In this document: positions 57,363 to 64,000 of the stretch, piece after piece
Layout of the letters: every line of letters starts with the position of its first letter
Position numbering within the stretch: the first letter of the stretch is position 1
Source of the DNA: Bacillus fungorum
GTDB lineage: Bacteria > Bacillota > Bacilli > Bacillales > Bacillaceae_G
Assembly (NCBI RefSeq): GCF_002746455.1
Contig: NZ_NWUW01000001.1
Span: 372,001-436,000 of the forward strand
DNA: 64,000 bases
Reading direction: 5' to 3'
The notes under the pieces: generated by a model
The model's database searches: none
What the model saw: the letters and a program-made list of their open reading frames with translations, nothing else
Told to the model about the DNA's origin: nothing
Program-made: the position numbers and the translations under genes

Positions 57363-57641
57363 ATGAAGAACACAGGTGTAGCAAGAAAAGTGGATGAGCT
57401 AGGGCGTGTAGTAATTCCGGTAGAGTTACGCAGAACTTTGGGGATAGCTGAAGGAACAGCACTAGAATTTCATGTTGAGAGTGAAAACATTGTTTTAAGA
57501 AAACAAGAAAAGTCATGCTTAGTAACAGGTAAGGTTTCTGAATCAAACATGGAATTGTTGGATGGTCGAATGTTTTTGAGCAAGGAAGGGGCAACTGAAT
57601 TGCTGGACATTCTTGAAAAGAGTGTGAAGGTACATGCCTAA
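57363..57641 (+). CDS. AbrB-family transition-state regulator
   Basis: A 92-residue AbrB homologue. The N-terminal swapped-hairpin DNA-binding domain (TGVARKVDELGRVVIPVELRR near 4-24, LGIAEGTALEFHV) is followed by a C-terminal multimerisation domain (LLDGRMFLSKEGATELLDIL). Closest in type to Bacillus AbrB/Abh. Phage-borne AbrB could rewire host transition-state genes. The stop overlaps the next gene by eight bases. Confidence 0.88.
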   Translation: MKNTGVARKVDELGRVVIPVELRRTLGIAEGTALEFHVESENIVLRKQEKSCLVTGKVSESNMELLDGRMFLSKEGATELLDILEKSVKVHA

Positions 57642-57993
57642 ACAGCTAAATATTTTTGAAGTTGAGCCATCCATTTGTGAATTCGATGTAATGAAAGCAA
57701 ATGTGAAAAGAGGAACTGGACGCACTACATATGCAGATGTACGCGTTCATGTTCCAAAGAATGCAAAGTGTACGGATGAGTTACCACGCACAACAAAACA
57801 AGATGATCGCTATGACATCTTCGAACAATATGTAATGGCAATTTGGAGATTTCAACGAGCTGTAGATAAGTTTTTTAGTTGGGATACAGCGGAAGAGTTG
57901 TGTAAGGCGGCAAGGGATAAAAAAGAAATAATTCCAGTGCGGGTTTATTTAGGAAGTGGCTTTAAACCTGATGTTGTCGAGTACATGCGGTAG
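57634..57993 (+). CDS. Uncharacterised phage protein
   Basis: A 119-residue soluble protein overlapping the AbrB-like gene by eight bases, so translationally coupled. It begins MPKQLNIFEVEPSICEFDV and contains KRGTGRTTYADVRVHVPKN and an aromatic helix (FEQYVMAIWRFQRAVDKFF). No family recognised. Confidence 0.6.
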   Translation: MPKQLNIFEVEPSICEFDVMKANVKRGTGRTTYADVRVHVPKNAKCTDELPRTTKQDDRYDIFEQYVMAIWRFQRAVDKFFSWDTAEELCKAARDKKEIIPVRVYLGSGFKPDVVEYMR

Positions 57994-58011
57994 TAAAAGG
58001 GAGAGGGACAT

Positions 58012-58176
58012 ATGAAAAAAGAGATTGATGTTACAAATAATAAACTTCTTGTGGTAAATGATGGTGAAGTCCTTTCATTCAATCCACCAGAAAGTGGTTT
58101 TGGTGAACAAGTTGTAATTTGGGTAAATGGTAAGGTTGGTCATGTTAAAACTACTTCTAATGAAAAGATAAATTAA
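58012..58176 (+). CDS. XtrA/YqaO-like small phage protein
   Basis: A 54-residue frame with ribosome site gggagaggg before ATG 58012. The pattern of a short strand pair (EIDVTNNKLLVVNDGEVLSF) then FGEQVVIWVNGKVGHVKTT resembles the XtrA/YqaO family of PBSX/skin-type phages, whose function is unknown. It lies in a dense co-directional operon. Confidence 0.55.
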   Translation: MKKEIDVTNNKLLVVNDGEVLSFNPPESGFGEQVVIWVNGKVGHVKTTSNEKIN

Positions 58177-58201
58177 CTAGTTTTTAAAGGGAGTGTTTGA
58201 A

Positions 58202-58675
58202 ATGTCGGCTTTTAAAGTGCATATCGCTTTAGAAGAAGTGGATTTCTTATGGGATCAAAGAGAGGTGTTCCAATTCCGGGAGCTTTGGAAAAATAATCAC
58301 ACTCTTTTAGAGATTTCTAAAAAACTTAAAAGAAAGCAAATTGAAGTAGCAGCACTTATTATAGATCAAGTTGACAAATTTAAAATCCATAATCGGAAAA
58401 TGGGTTTAGGGAAAATCGGTGAAAAGAGTATTCGGAATAAAAAGAAAAAAGAAATACCGCCATACGTGTATATCGCTTTGGAAGAAGTGAATTTCATTTG
58501 GAAGGAGGAAGATATAAAGCGTTTTAAGGATTTATGGAAAAAACGATTTAACGTTGAAGATATAGCAAACAGGCTTGGAAGACATCAAATAGAAATAGCG
58601 GCATTAATACTTGATCAGTTTGGTTTAGAGTACATGCTAAATAGTTTGATAAAAACAGAAAAACGGGTTTCTTAA
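58202..58675 (+). CDS. Tandem-duplicated helix-turn-helix phage protein
   Basis: A 157-residue protein made of two homologous halves. VHIALEEVDFLWDQREVFQF...ISKKLKRKQIEVAALIIDQ (about 4-58) and VYIALEEVNFIWKEEDIKRF...IANRLGRHQIEIAALILDQ (about 89-143) are joined by a basic linker. Each half ends in a helix-turn-helix-like segment. ATG 58202 was chosen (aaagggag upstream). A two-site DNA-binding protein is likely; its target is unknown. Confidence 0.6.
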   Translation: MSAFKVHIALEEVDFLWDQREVFQFRELWKNNHTLLEISKKLKRKQIEVAALIIDQVDKFKIHNRKMGLGKIGEKSIRNKKKKEIPPYVYIALEEVNFIWKEEDIKRFKDLWKKRFNVEDIANRLGRHQIEIAALILDQFGLEYMLNSLIKTEKRVS

Positions 58676-58701
58676 TTAAATTGTTGAAGGAGCGAATAAA
58701 A

Positions 58702-59163
58702 ATGAAAGCAATGAAAAACGGTGTTATGGAAGTAACTAAATTAATCAACAAATCAAAGGAAGGACAATCTTTAATGAACAACAATCAAATTTGTGAATTA
58801 GATCAATATCAAGAAGCGGCACTACGTACATGGAATACAAATCAGGATTTTGGTGGACGTGTTTTAAATGCAGCATTAGGACTTTCTGGAGAATCTGGTG
58901 AGGTTGCGGATATTGTAAAAAAAGCTATTTTCCATGGTCATGGATTTGATCCGGCCCATTGTCCAGGAGAAGAAGAAGGGAATACGCATAAAATCGCTTT
59001 AGAGTTGGGAGACATCTTGTACTACATTTCAATCATGTCTCACGAAATGGGATATACCCTAGAAGATATCGCTGAAATGAATATCGCTAAATTAGCTAAA
59101 AGATATCCGGATGGATTTAGTCGGGAAGCAAGTCAAGCACGTGTGGATGTAAATCAAGAATAG
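58702..59163 (+). CDS. MazG-like nucleotide pyrophosphohydrolase
   Basis: A 153-residue all-alpha NTP pyrophosphatase. The metal-binding ExxE(12-28)ExxD pattern is visible in GLSGESGEVADIVKKAIFHG and IALELGDILYYISIMSHEMG. Phage MazG proteins hydrolyse (d)NTPs or alter host stringent nucleotides. ATG 58702 was chosen (aaggag upstream). Confidence 0.82.
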   Translation: MKAMKNGVMEVTKLINKSKEGQSLMNNNQICELDQYQEAALRTWNTNQDFGGRVLNAALGLSGESGEVADIVKKAIFHGHGFDPAHCPGEEEGNTHKIALELGDILYYISIMSHEMGYTLEDIAEMNIAKLAKRYPDGFSREASQARVDVNQE

Positions 59164-59195
59164 ATTTGTACTTTAACAACCAAGGGGGATTTAAT

Positions 59196-59438
59196 ATGGA
59201 TCAAGATAAGGAACGCCGTATTGGCGTATTGACTGAAATGTTAAAAGATAAAATTGAAAGCATTGAGAAACGAAACGCTACACATGTTTATGATGAAGTT
59301 AATGAAGCGTTTGGTAAACATATGGCTTTTATTTTATCAAAAGAGGAATTTAGTCATTTTACTGTTGCCGATTTAAAGCCAGTTTCAGATGTATTAGTTG
59401 ATTTTCAAAATAGATATTCTAAGAGATGCGAAGTGTAG
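59196..59438 (+). CDS. Uncharacterised phage protein
   Basis: An 80-residue acidic helical protein starting MDQDKERRIGVLTEMLKDKI, with ribosome site ggggg. No family recognised. Confidence 0.55.
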   Translation: MDQDKERRIGVLTEMLKDKIESIEKRNATHVYDEVNEAFGKHMAFILSKEEFSHFTVADLKPVSDVLVDFQNRYSKRCEV

Positions 59439-59501
59439 AAGGTGATTCGGAAAATAAAGTTATACAATTTGAATTTTATTAAAAAGTGGAGGGGAATAGA
59501 T

Positions 59502-59807
59502 ATGATGAAGGTTTTTAAAATGAATGATTGTGATTGGGTTTGTGCTGAAACGGAAGAGCAAGCAAAAGAGTTTTACAAAAATGAGTGCGGATTTGAAGAT
59601 GATGAAGTCAATGAGTATTTCGAAGGAGAGGTAAGTTTAAATACCATGATGCATGTAGATGCAGATGACTTGCCAGAAGAAGAACTTACTAAATGTCAGC
59701 AGATGACTAAGTACGGCGATACATTGTTGATCTTAAAACCATTCAAATGGGTAATTGAACATGAAAACATTACAAGTCCTTGTGTTATAGCTTCAACAGA
59801 ATACTAA
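59502..59807 (+). CDS. Uncharacterised acidic phage protein
   Basis: A 101-residue acidic protein beginning MMKVFKMNDCDWVCAETEEQ; ATG 59502 is preceded by ggagggg. The pattern MNDCDWVCAETEEQAKEFY followed by an acidic loop is common in small phage proteins that act on unknown targets. Function cannot be given. Confidence 0.58.
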   Translation: MMKVFKMNDCDWVCAETEEQAKEFYKNECGFEDDEVNEYFEGEVSLNTMMHVDADDLPEEELTKCQQMTKYGDTLLILKPFKWVIEHENITSPCVIASTEY

Positions 59808-59844
59808 ACAAAAGCGTTATTTTAATCGAAAAGGGGAATGCGAC

Positions 59845-60228
59845 ATGTGCGAGGTCAAGTATCGTTTATTTGGGAAAGAACTTCAAATTATGTATAGCTG
59901 GGAAGAAATTTTAGATTTCCATAGTTTAAGAGATACTTTGAAACATGGTGGAAATGAGGATAGATATTATTCCTCATTGATGCAATATACAGGAGAAAAA
60001 GATGTATACGGAAATGATATTTACGAAGGTGATATTGTATATCAAGAATTTTATGACCGTATATCAGAAAAACATGGATTTACAGGAGTAGTTAAGCAAA
60101 GGGAAGGTGCTTGGTGGATTTGTAATGGAATAGATCATGCTGAGTTGTTGTGGAGTGAATTAAACCTAAATCATATAAAGGGGAATATCTACGAGAATAC
60201 AGAGCTGTTAGAAAGTTGGACAAAATAG
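59845..60228 (+). CDS. YopX-family phage protein
   Basis: A 127-residue protein with LMQYTGEKDVYGNDIYEGDIV near 46-66, the hallmark of the YopX domain (named from phage SPbeta), and a C-terminal IKGNIYENTELL. Its biochemical role is unknown. Ribosome site aagggg. Confidence 0.8.
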   Translation: MCEVKYRLFGKELQIMYSWEEILDFHSLRDTLKHGGNEDRYYSSLMQYTGEKDVYGNDIYEGDIVYQEFYDRISEKHGFTGVVKQREGAWWICNGIDHAELLWSELNLNHIKGNIYENTELLESWTK

Positions 60229-60255
60229 TTATTGAATAAGAAAAGGGGAATGGAA

Positions 60256-60660
60256 ATGTCTTTTAAATATACATTATTAATTTCGCAGTACTATCATTCA
60301 CGTCATATGTTCATTGTAAATCATAAAGAAGATTTCCTTGAACAGGCTAAAAAATGTACAACAGGGCTAATTGAATATAAGAGAGATAAGGATAATAATC
60401 GTGAAATTGATTTGGGAGATTTAGTCTACTTTAAAGATGGTGTTATTCGTCGAAGATACAATGTCAATGATCAAGGGGATATCTACTTTATTCAAGGTGA
60501 CTCTATACAGAGTTTGATGAAAGAAATTTCACATTATGAAGAGATGTCAATAAAAGAAAGTCGAGGATACATTAAGAAAGCAATACTCAATAATATCGCT
60601 GAGCACCATCGATTATCGGAAATCACTAAAATAGTAGAGAAGTATTTTGAGGTAGCTTAA
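60256..60660 (+). CDS. Uncharacterised phage protein
   Basis: A 134-residue protein starting MSFKYTLLISQYYHSRHMF. ATG 60256 fits the aagggg ribosome site better than two earlier in-frame starts. Mixed alpha/beta; no motif recognised. Confidence 0.55.
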   Translation: MSFKYTLLISQYYHSRHMFIVNHKEDFLEQAKKCTTGLIEYKRDKDNNREIDLGDLVYFKDGVIRRRYNVNDQGDIYFIQGDSIQSLMKEISHYEEMSIKESRGYIKKAILNNIAEHHRLSEITKIVEKYFEVA

Positions 60661-60707
60661 TTTAAAACAAAATTCTTATTTGGTAAGTAGGAGGTGAATA
60701 TGGCAGT

Positions 60708-61163
60708 ATGGGTCGCTTAATTACTTCTATAAAACAAACAACTAAATTATTCCGAGCACCTCAACGGATTGGGGAAATCACAGAGTACAAAGGGAAACCT
60801 TATTTAATAATTGGCATCGAGAATTTTCAAATCATAGGAAATCAAATTTCTATATGGTACACAGTGCAGGATATGGAGAATCATAACTTTATTTCGAAGC
60901 AGGCGGCGTACCCTGAATATGGTTTGGAAGAAGCTTATGTTCAGGGTAAATATGATGCCGATTTTGAACATGTCCAATTAGGAAGGACGTTTGAATGTGA
61001 AGGAGAAAGATATAAGATTTTAGAGTATACGGATATTGTATTAAAAGGAACTGATATAGAAGTTTCGTTTATGGCGAGTAAAGTGCTTCCTGTAGATCGT
61101 AAGACAGTGAAGTCAAGATACTTAAATGAGAAAAAGAAAAAACTAGCTATAGAAATTCTATAA
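60708..61163 (+). CDS. Uncharacterised phage protein
   Basis: A 151-residue protein (IGEITEYKGKPYLIIGIENFQ and RTFECEGERYKILEYTDIVL suggest two related beta units). ATG 60708 lies 13 bases after aggagg. An out-of-frame ATG at 60700 (six codons, MAVWVA then stop) has better spacing, so initiation may involve a short overlapping leader. Confidence 0.58.
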   Translation: MGRLITSIKQTTKLFRAPQRIGEITEYKGKPYLIIGIENFQIIGNQISIWYTVQDMENHNFISKQAAYPEYGLEEAYVQGKYDADFEHVQLGRTFECEGERYKILEYTDIVLKGTDIEVSFMASKVLPVDRKTVKSRYLNEKKKKLAIEIL

Positions 61164-61194
61164 AATCGTTATTTGAAAGAAAGGAAGAATAGAA

Positions 61195-61368
61195 ATGAAG
61201 GTTTATGGAACAACAATAGTTACCTATAGCGTGGATATCAATGTGAAAAGTATACATCCACAGGATATTAGCATAAAGGAATCAAATGAGCTAATAAAAA
61301 AAGCGATTGAAGATAAATATGGAGTACATGTTAAAAGTGATATTTGCGTAGAGGGATTTAGACCTTAA
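61195..61368 (+). CDS. Uncharacterised 57-residue phage protein
   Basis: ATG 61195 preceded by aaaggaag. The product begins MKVYGTTIVTYSVDINVKSI and ends CVEGFRP; beta-rich. No family recognised. Confidence 0.5.
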   Translation: MKVYGTTIVTYSVDINVKSIHPQDISIKESNELIKKAIEDKYGVHVKSDICVEGFRP

Positions 61369-61424
61369 TAAAAACGCTATTTGGTAGCAAATAGTTGAGC
61401 CAACGTATGGACTAAATACATCTT

Positions 61425-61526
61425 GAGGTGGGGGTCTTACTGCCCGTGAATGCGTGGGTAAAGGTTGTTTTTCCTGCACCAGTTAGTCCTCTTAATCCAA
61501 TAACTTTAACTTTTATAGGTAGGAGA
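61425..61526 (-). pseudogene. Antisense fragment encoding a P-loop motif
   Basis: On the minus strand the frame reads KVKVIGLRGLTGAGKTTF followed by THAFTG, a perfect Walker A (GLTGAGKTT) after a beta strand, then soon stops. No start codon or ribosome site was found. It looks like the N-terminal scrap of an ATPase gene left in reverse orientation within the phage operon. Confidence 0.35.
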
Positions 61527-61561
61527 CTGTATCCGGTCATGCAAGGAAGCGAGGAGGGCAC

Positions 61562-62308
61562 ATGATAAATCAAATTCACAACATAGATTGTTTGGAAGGA
61601 ATGAGGTTACTGCAGAGTAAATCGATAGACATGATTTTATGTGATCTACCGTATGGAGTAACACAAAATAAGTGGGATGTGGTCATTCCTTTCAATGAGA
61701 TGTGGAAACAATACGAGCGGATTATAAAAGATAACGGAGCTATCGTTTTAACGGCTACACAGCCATTTGCAGCGCAATTAATTGCAAGTAACCCTAAACT
61801 ATTTAAATACGATTTAATTTGGAAGAAAAACAAAAGTACGGGATTTTTAAATGCTAAGAAAATGCCTTTACGAAACCATGAATATATTTTAGTTTTTTAT
61901 AAAAAGTTACCTACGTATAATCCGCAGAAAACAACAGGACATAAGCCAGTTAATCAATACACTAAGCATTCGGCAGACGGAACGAATTATGGAAATACTA
62001 AATCGGTAAGCGGTGGTGGACAAACAGATCGTTATCCAAATTCTATTATTGATATTCCGGTTGTAAATAATGATTCAAAAGAACGGATTCATCCAACACA
62101 AAAGCCAGTTGAGTTATTCGAATGGTTAATCAAGAGTTATACAAATGAAGATGATATTGTTCTTGATAATTGCATTGGTTCGGGAACAACTGCAGTATCT
62201 GCTATAAATACAAATCGTAATTTTATAGGTTTTGAGATTTCAGAAGAATATTGTGCTGCAGCTAATGAACGGATTAATAATCTACAGCAAGTTTTACAAG
62301 TTATTTAG
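61562..62308 (+). CDS. Phage DNA methyltransferase (N4/N6 amino type)
   Basis: A 248-residue beta-class amino-methyltransferase. Catalytic motif DLPYG at 28-32 (a DPPY variant), HPTQKP near 180 and the SAM-binding motif DNCIGSGTTAVSA near 200-212 occur in the order expected for this class. It modifies adenine or cytosine amino groups. No restriction enzyme is adjacent, so it is probably an orphan protecting phage DNA. Confidence 0.88.
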   Translation: MINQIHNIDCLEGMRLLQSKSIDMILCDLPYGVTQNKWDVVIPFNEMWKQYERIIKDNGAIVLTATQPFAAQLIASNPKLFKYDLIWKKNKSTGFLNAKKMPLRNHEYILVFYKKLPTYNPQKTTGHKPVNQYTKHSADGTNYGNTKSVSGGGQTDRYPNSIIDIPVVNNDSKERIHPTQKPVELFEWLIKSYTNEDDIVLDNCIGSGTTAVSAINTNRNFIGFEISEEYCAAANERINNLQQVLQVI

Positions 62309-62345
62309 ACAAAAACTTCATTTTAGTAGAAAGCGAGGTGGTGAT

Positions 62346-63266
62346 ATGAGTCTTACTTTTATAGATTTATTCGCAGGACTGGGTGGTTTTAGGTTAGGTA
62401 TGGAACAAGCAGGACATAAATGTCTTGGGTATGTAGAATGGGACAAGTTTGCTAGGAAAAGTTATGAAGTAATTCATGATACCGGAGAGGAGTGGACATG
62501 GAATGACATTTCAACAATTGACTATAGAAACATTCCTAAATCCGACTGTTGGACTTTCGGATTCCCGTGTCAAGATATCTCAATTGGAGGGAAAACACAA
62601 GGATTTGATGGGAAAAGATCCTCTCTATTCTTTGCAGTTACTAAATTATTACGCCAAACAAAAGAATGGAGTCCCGAAAGATTACCTAAAAAATTATTCA
62701 TTGAAAACGTTAAAAATTTTCTCTCAGTTAACGGAGGATGGGACTTTCTCAAAGCCCAAATTGAATTGGGCGAAATCGGGTATGACTGTGAATGGGAATT
62801 ACTCAATTCTAGAGAGTTCGGAGTTCCCCAAAGCAGAGATCGAGTATTTATTATCGGACATCTTAGAGGACACAGCAGACGAGAAGTATTTCCTATCAGA
62901 AGAACTATTGCAGCAACTCCGCCACCAAGAACAGGAGGATTTAAAATAATTAATAACACTGTTCAAGGCTATGATTATGCTGGAGAAAATGATGTGATTA
63001 ATTTCGCTTTCCCTGGATCAAACACAAGGCGCGGCCGGGTAGGACGTGGATATTTTCAAACGATAGATACCCAATGTTCACAAGCTGTTCTAGATAAAGG
63101 AAGATGGCGGCAAATTACACCACGAGAAGCGTTTCGTATACAAGGATTCCCTGATTGGGCGTTCGATAAAGCGAGAGAAGTAAACAGTGATGTGCAGCTG
63201 TTTAAACAAGCAGGAAACTCAGTGACTGTTCCAGTCATTTATGAAATAGCAAAGAGATTAGTATAA
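62346..63266 (+). CDS. DNA (cytosine-5)-methyltransferase
   Basis: A 306-residue C5 methyltransferase with motif I FAGLGGFRLGMEQAG at 9-23, catalytic Cys75 in GFPCQD, motif VI IENVKN near 119, motif VIII QSRDRVFII near 163, and motif X QAGNSVTVPV near 290. The target-recognition region (about 170-260) is short. ATG 62346 was chosen (gaggtggtg upstream). With the preceding gene it forms an orphan two-methylase cassette. Confidence 0.92.
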   Translation: MSLTFIDLFAGLGGFRLGMEQAGHKCLGYVEWDKFARKSYEVIHDTGEEWTWNDISTIDYRNIPKSDCWTFGFPCQDISIGGKTQGFDGKRSSLFFAVTKLLRQTKEWSPERLPKKLFIENVKNFLSVNGGWDFLKAQIELGEIGYDCEWELLNSREFGVPQSRDRVFIIGHLRGHSRREVFPIRRTIAATPPPRTGGFKIINNTVQGYDYAGENDVINFAFPGSNTRRGRVGRGYFQTIDTQCSQAVLDKGRWRQITPREAFRIQGFPDWAFDKAREVNSDVQLFKQAGNSVTVPVIYEIAKRLV

Positions 63267-63298
63267 AAATTTCATTTTGTAGTAAAGTAGGTGATCCG

Positions 63299-63565
63299 GT
63301 GGGGTATACGTTCATATTTTTACTAGGTTGGATTATTGGTCTAGTTACGGGATTGGTAGAAAAAGTGAATAGCAAAATAAACGCGAATGAGAAACGAAAA
63401 GATATTATCAAAGCTAATTACCATGAATATAGCGAACTAGCAAAAGAACGGCAAAAGATACGTGAAGAAAATGAGTTTTTAAAAGATGATATTCAAATAA
63501 GGGACGAGCGTATTGAGGGACTTGAAAGAGAGTTATACGAATTAAGAGCAGCCAGCAAAAGCTAA
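63299..63565 (+). CDS. Small membrane-anchored coiled-coil phage protein
   Basis: An 88-residue protein with GTG start (ribosome site aggtgatcc), one membrane helix (about 3-19) and a charged coiled coil (about 35-85, EYSELAKERQKIREENEFL). Unknown function; a scaffold or holin-accessory role cannot be judged. Confidence 0.6.
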   Translation: MGYTFIFLLGWIIGLVTGLVEKVNSKINANEKRKDIIKANYHEYSELAKERQKIREENEFLKDDIQIRDERIEGLERELYELRAASKS

Positions 63566-63638
63566 CTGCTCAGGTAAGAAATGGGTTGTCTACAGTGTTG
63601 ACGGAATATTGAGTTTTATTCAGGGGAGGAAGAGGAAA

Positions 63639-64000
63639 ATGGCTAAAATCAAAATAGTAGAAGGTCAGGAAATATTCGTTACTAATTTAGGTGGTTGGTA
63701 CTCAAAACCTAAAGCTAATTTAGAAAAATGGATTGTTGTTAAAGCAAATGGTACAAGTTTTTATGCTAATCCAGAAGGTGTAGAAGATAGATCTCCGTAT
63801 AAATTCAGCCAAAAAGATTTTCTTCATAGAAGTGGTTTTGCTGATGATTATAAAGCGTATCTTACGGAAAACGAATATTGGGAAATGATTGAACGTAGTA
63901 AAGAAAGAGTCCAATTAAGAAAAGAATTAAAAGACACGGTCGATAAGATGTCACTGATAGAACTACGTAAATTAAAAGAAGTACTATTTTCAACAAAATA
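63639..64000 (+). CDS. Uncharacterised phage protein, reaching the window edge
   Basis: ATG 63639 with ribosome site ggggagg. 120 codons are visible and the next codon begins TA, so it may end just outside. Begins MAKIKIVEGQEIFVTNLGG and has a charged helical C-terminal half (EYWEMIERSKERVQLRKEL). No family recognised. Confidence 0.58.
   Translation, partial: MAKIKIVEGQEIFVTNLGGWYSKPKANLEKWIVVKANGTSFYANPEGVEDRSPYKFSQKDFLHRSGFADDYKAYLTENEYWEMIERSKERVQLRKELKDTVDKMSLIELRKLKEVLFSTK

Noticed and set aside
61369..61561. Small plus-strand gene between the 57-residue gene and the methylase
   Set aside because: No frame with a ribosome site; stops are frequent on the plus strand.
62476..62949. 157-codon open frame on the plus strand
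   Set aside because: It lies wholly inside the C5 methyltransferase gene in another frame; all family motifs are in the called frame.

Overview
The window looks like a low-GC Firmicute chromosome of the Bacillus cereus group. Gene order from ktrC through rnjA, rpoY, def, pdhABCD, speA, suhB, typA, phoH2, ftsW, pycA, ctaABCDEFG and ylbC-ylbM follows the Bacillus subtilis ykq-ykr-pdh-yla-cta-ylb segment. Group-specific traits are two inverted copies of a bcr-type repeat, a YjcZ-type mini-protein, formamidase AmiF and three tandem copies of the SR1P peptide gene. This taxonomic reading is inferred from remembered synteny and protein similarity; no search was run.

Layout. (1) 1-5.5 kb: end of a cytochrome bd subunit II gene, potassium channel regulator KtrC, RNase J1 with RpoY, a 23-codon lysine-rich ORF, a HAD phosphatase and peptide deformylase. 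(2) 6-11 kb: pyruvate dehydrogenase operon pdhABCD. (3) 11-19 kb: an IS200/IS605 remnant, small Bacillus genes, a triple SR1P locus with a CcpN-type promoter, spore transglutaminase Tgl, arginine decarboxylase SpeA, and yktA/yktB/ykzI/suhB. (4) 19-31 kb: typA, the yla genes, PhoH2, FtsW, pyruvate carboxylase. (5) 31-38 kb: heme A synthesis and the caa3 oxidase cluster ctaA-G. (6) 38-50 kb: AmiF, YugN, the ylb cluster, RsmD, CoaD, YlbJKL and TmcAL (YlbM). TmcAL appears to need a non-ATG start to keep its nucleotide-binding motif.

(7) 50-64 kb: the left part of a prophage inserted just upstream of ylbM, where B. subtilis has ylbN-rpmF. The integrase comes first, then four tandem mini-genes (49-54 residues) built almost entirely from Asp-Pro-Gly repeats. 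Next are a probably leaderless XRE repressor with a LexA-type box upstream, a predicted minus-strand small RNA, an AimR-like receptor and an AimP-like secreted pre-peptide ending in VDPGTH. The arbitrium pair is followed by a terminator and a perfect 10-bp inverted repeat, in the place where an AimR operator and aimX-like gene would be expected. A second immunity module (CI-like and Cro-like XRE proteins with three 17-bp operators) leads into early genes: excisionase-like protein, small membrane protein, DnaD-like replication protein with a possible internal origin, YpiB-like and AbrB-like proteins, XtrA-like protein, MazG, YopX, two DNA methyltransferases and many unknowns. No structural or lysis genes are reached before the window ends.

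The most interesting observation is that the DPG(T/G)G motif reiterated in the four mini-proteins beside the integrase matches the C-terminal tail of the AimP-like peptide (DPGTH) about 2 kb away. This suggests a non-secreted, multi-copy relative of the arbitrium signal acting inside the lysogen. No tRNA, rRNA or CRISPR array was recognised.
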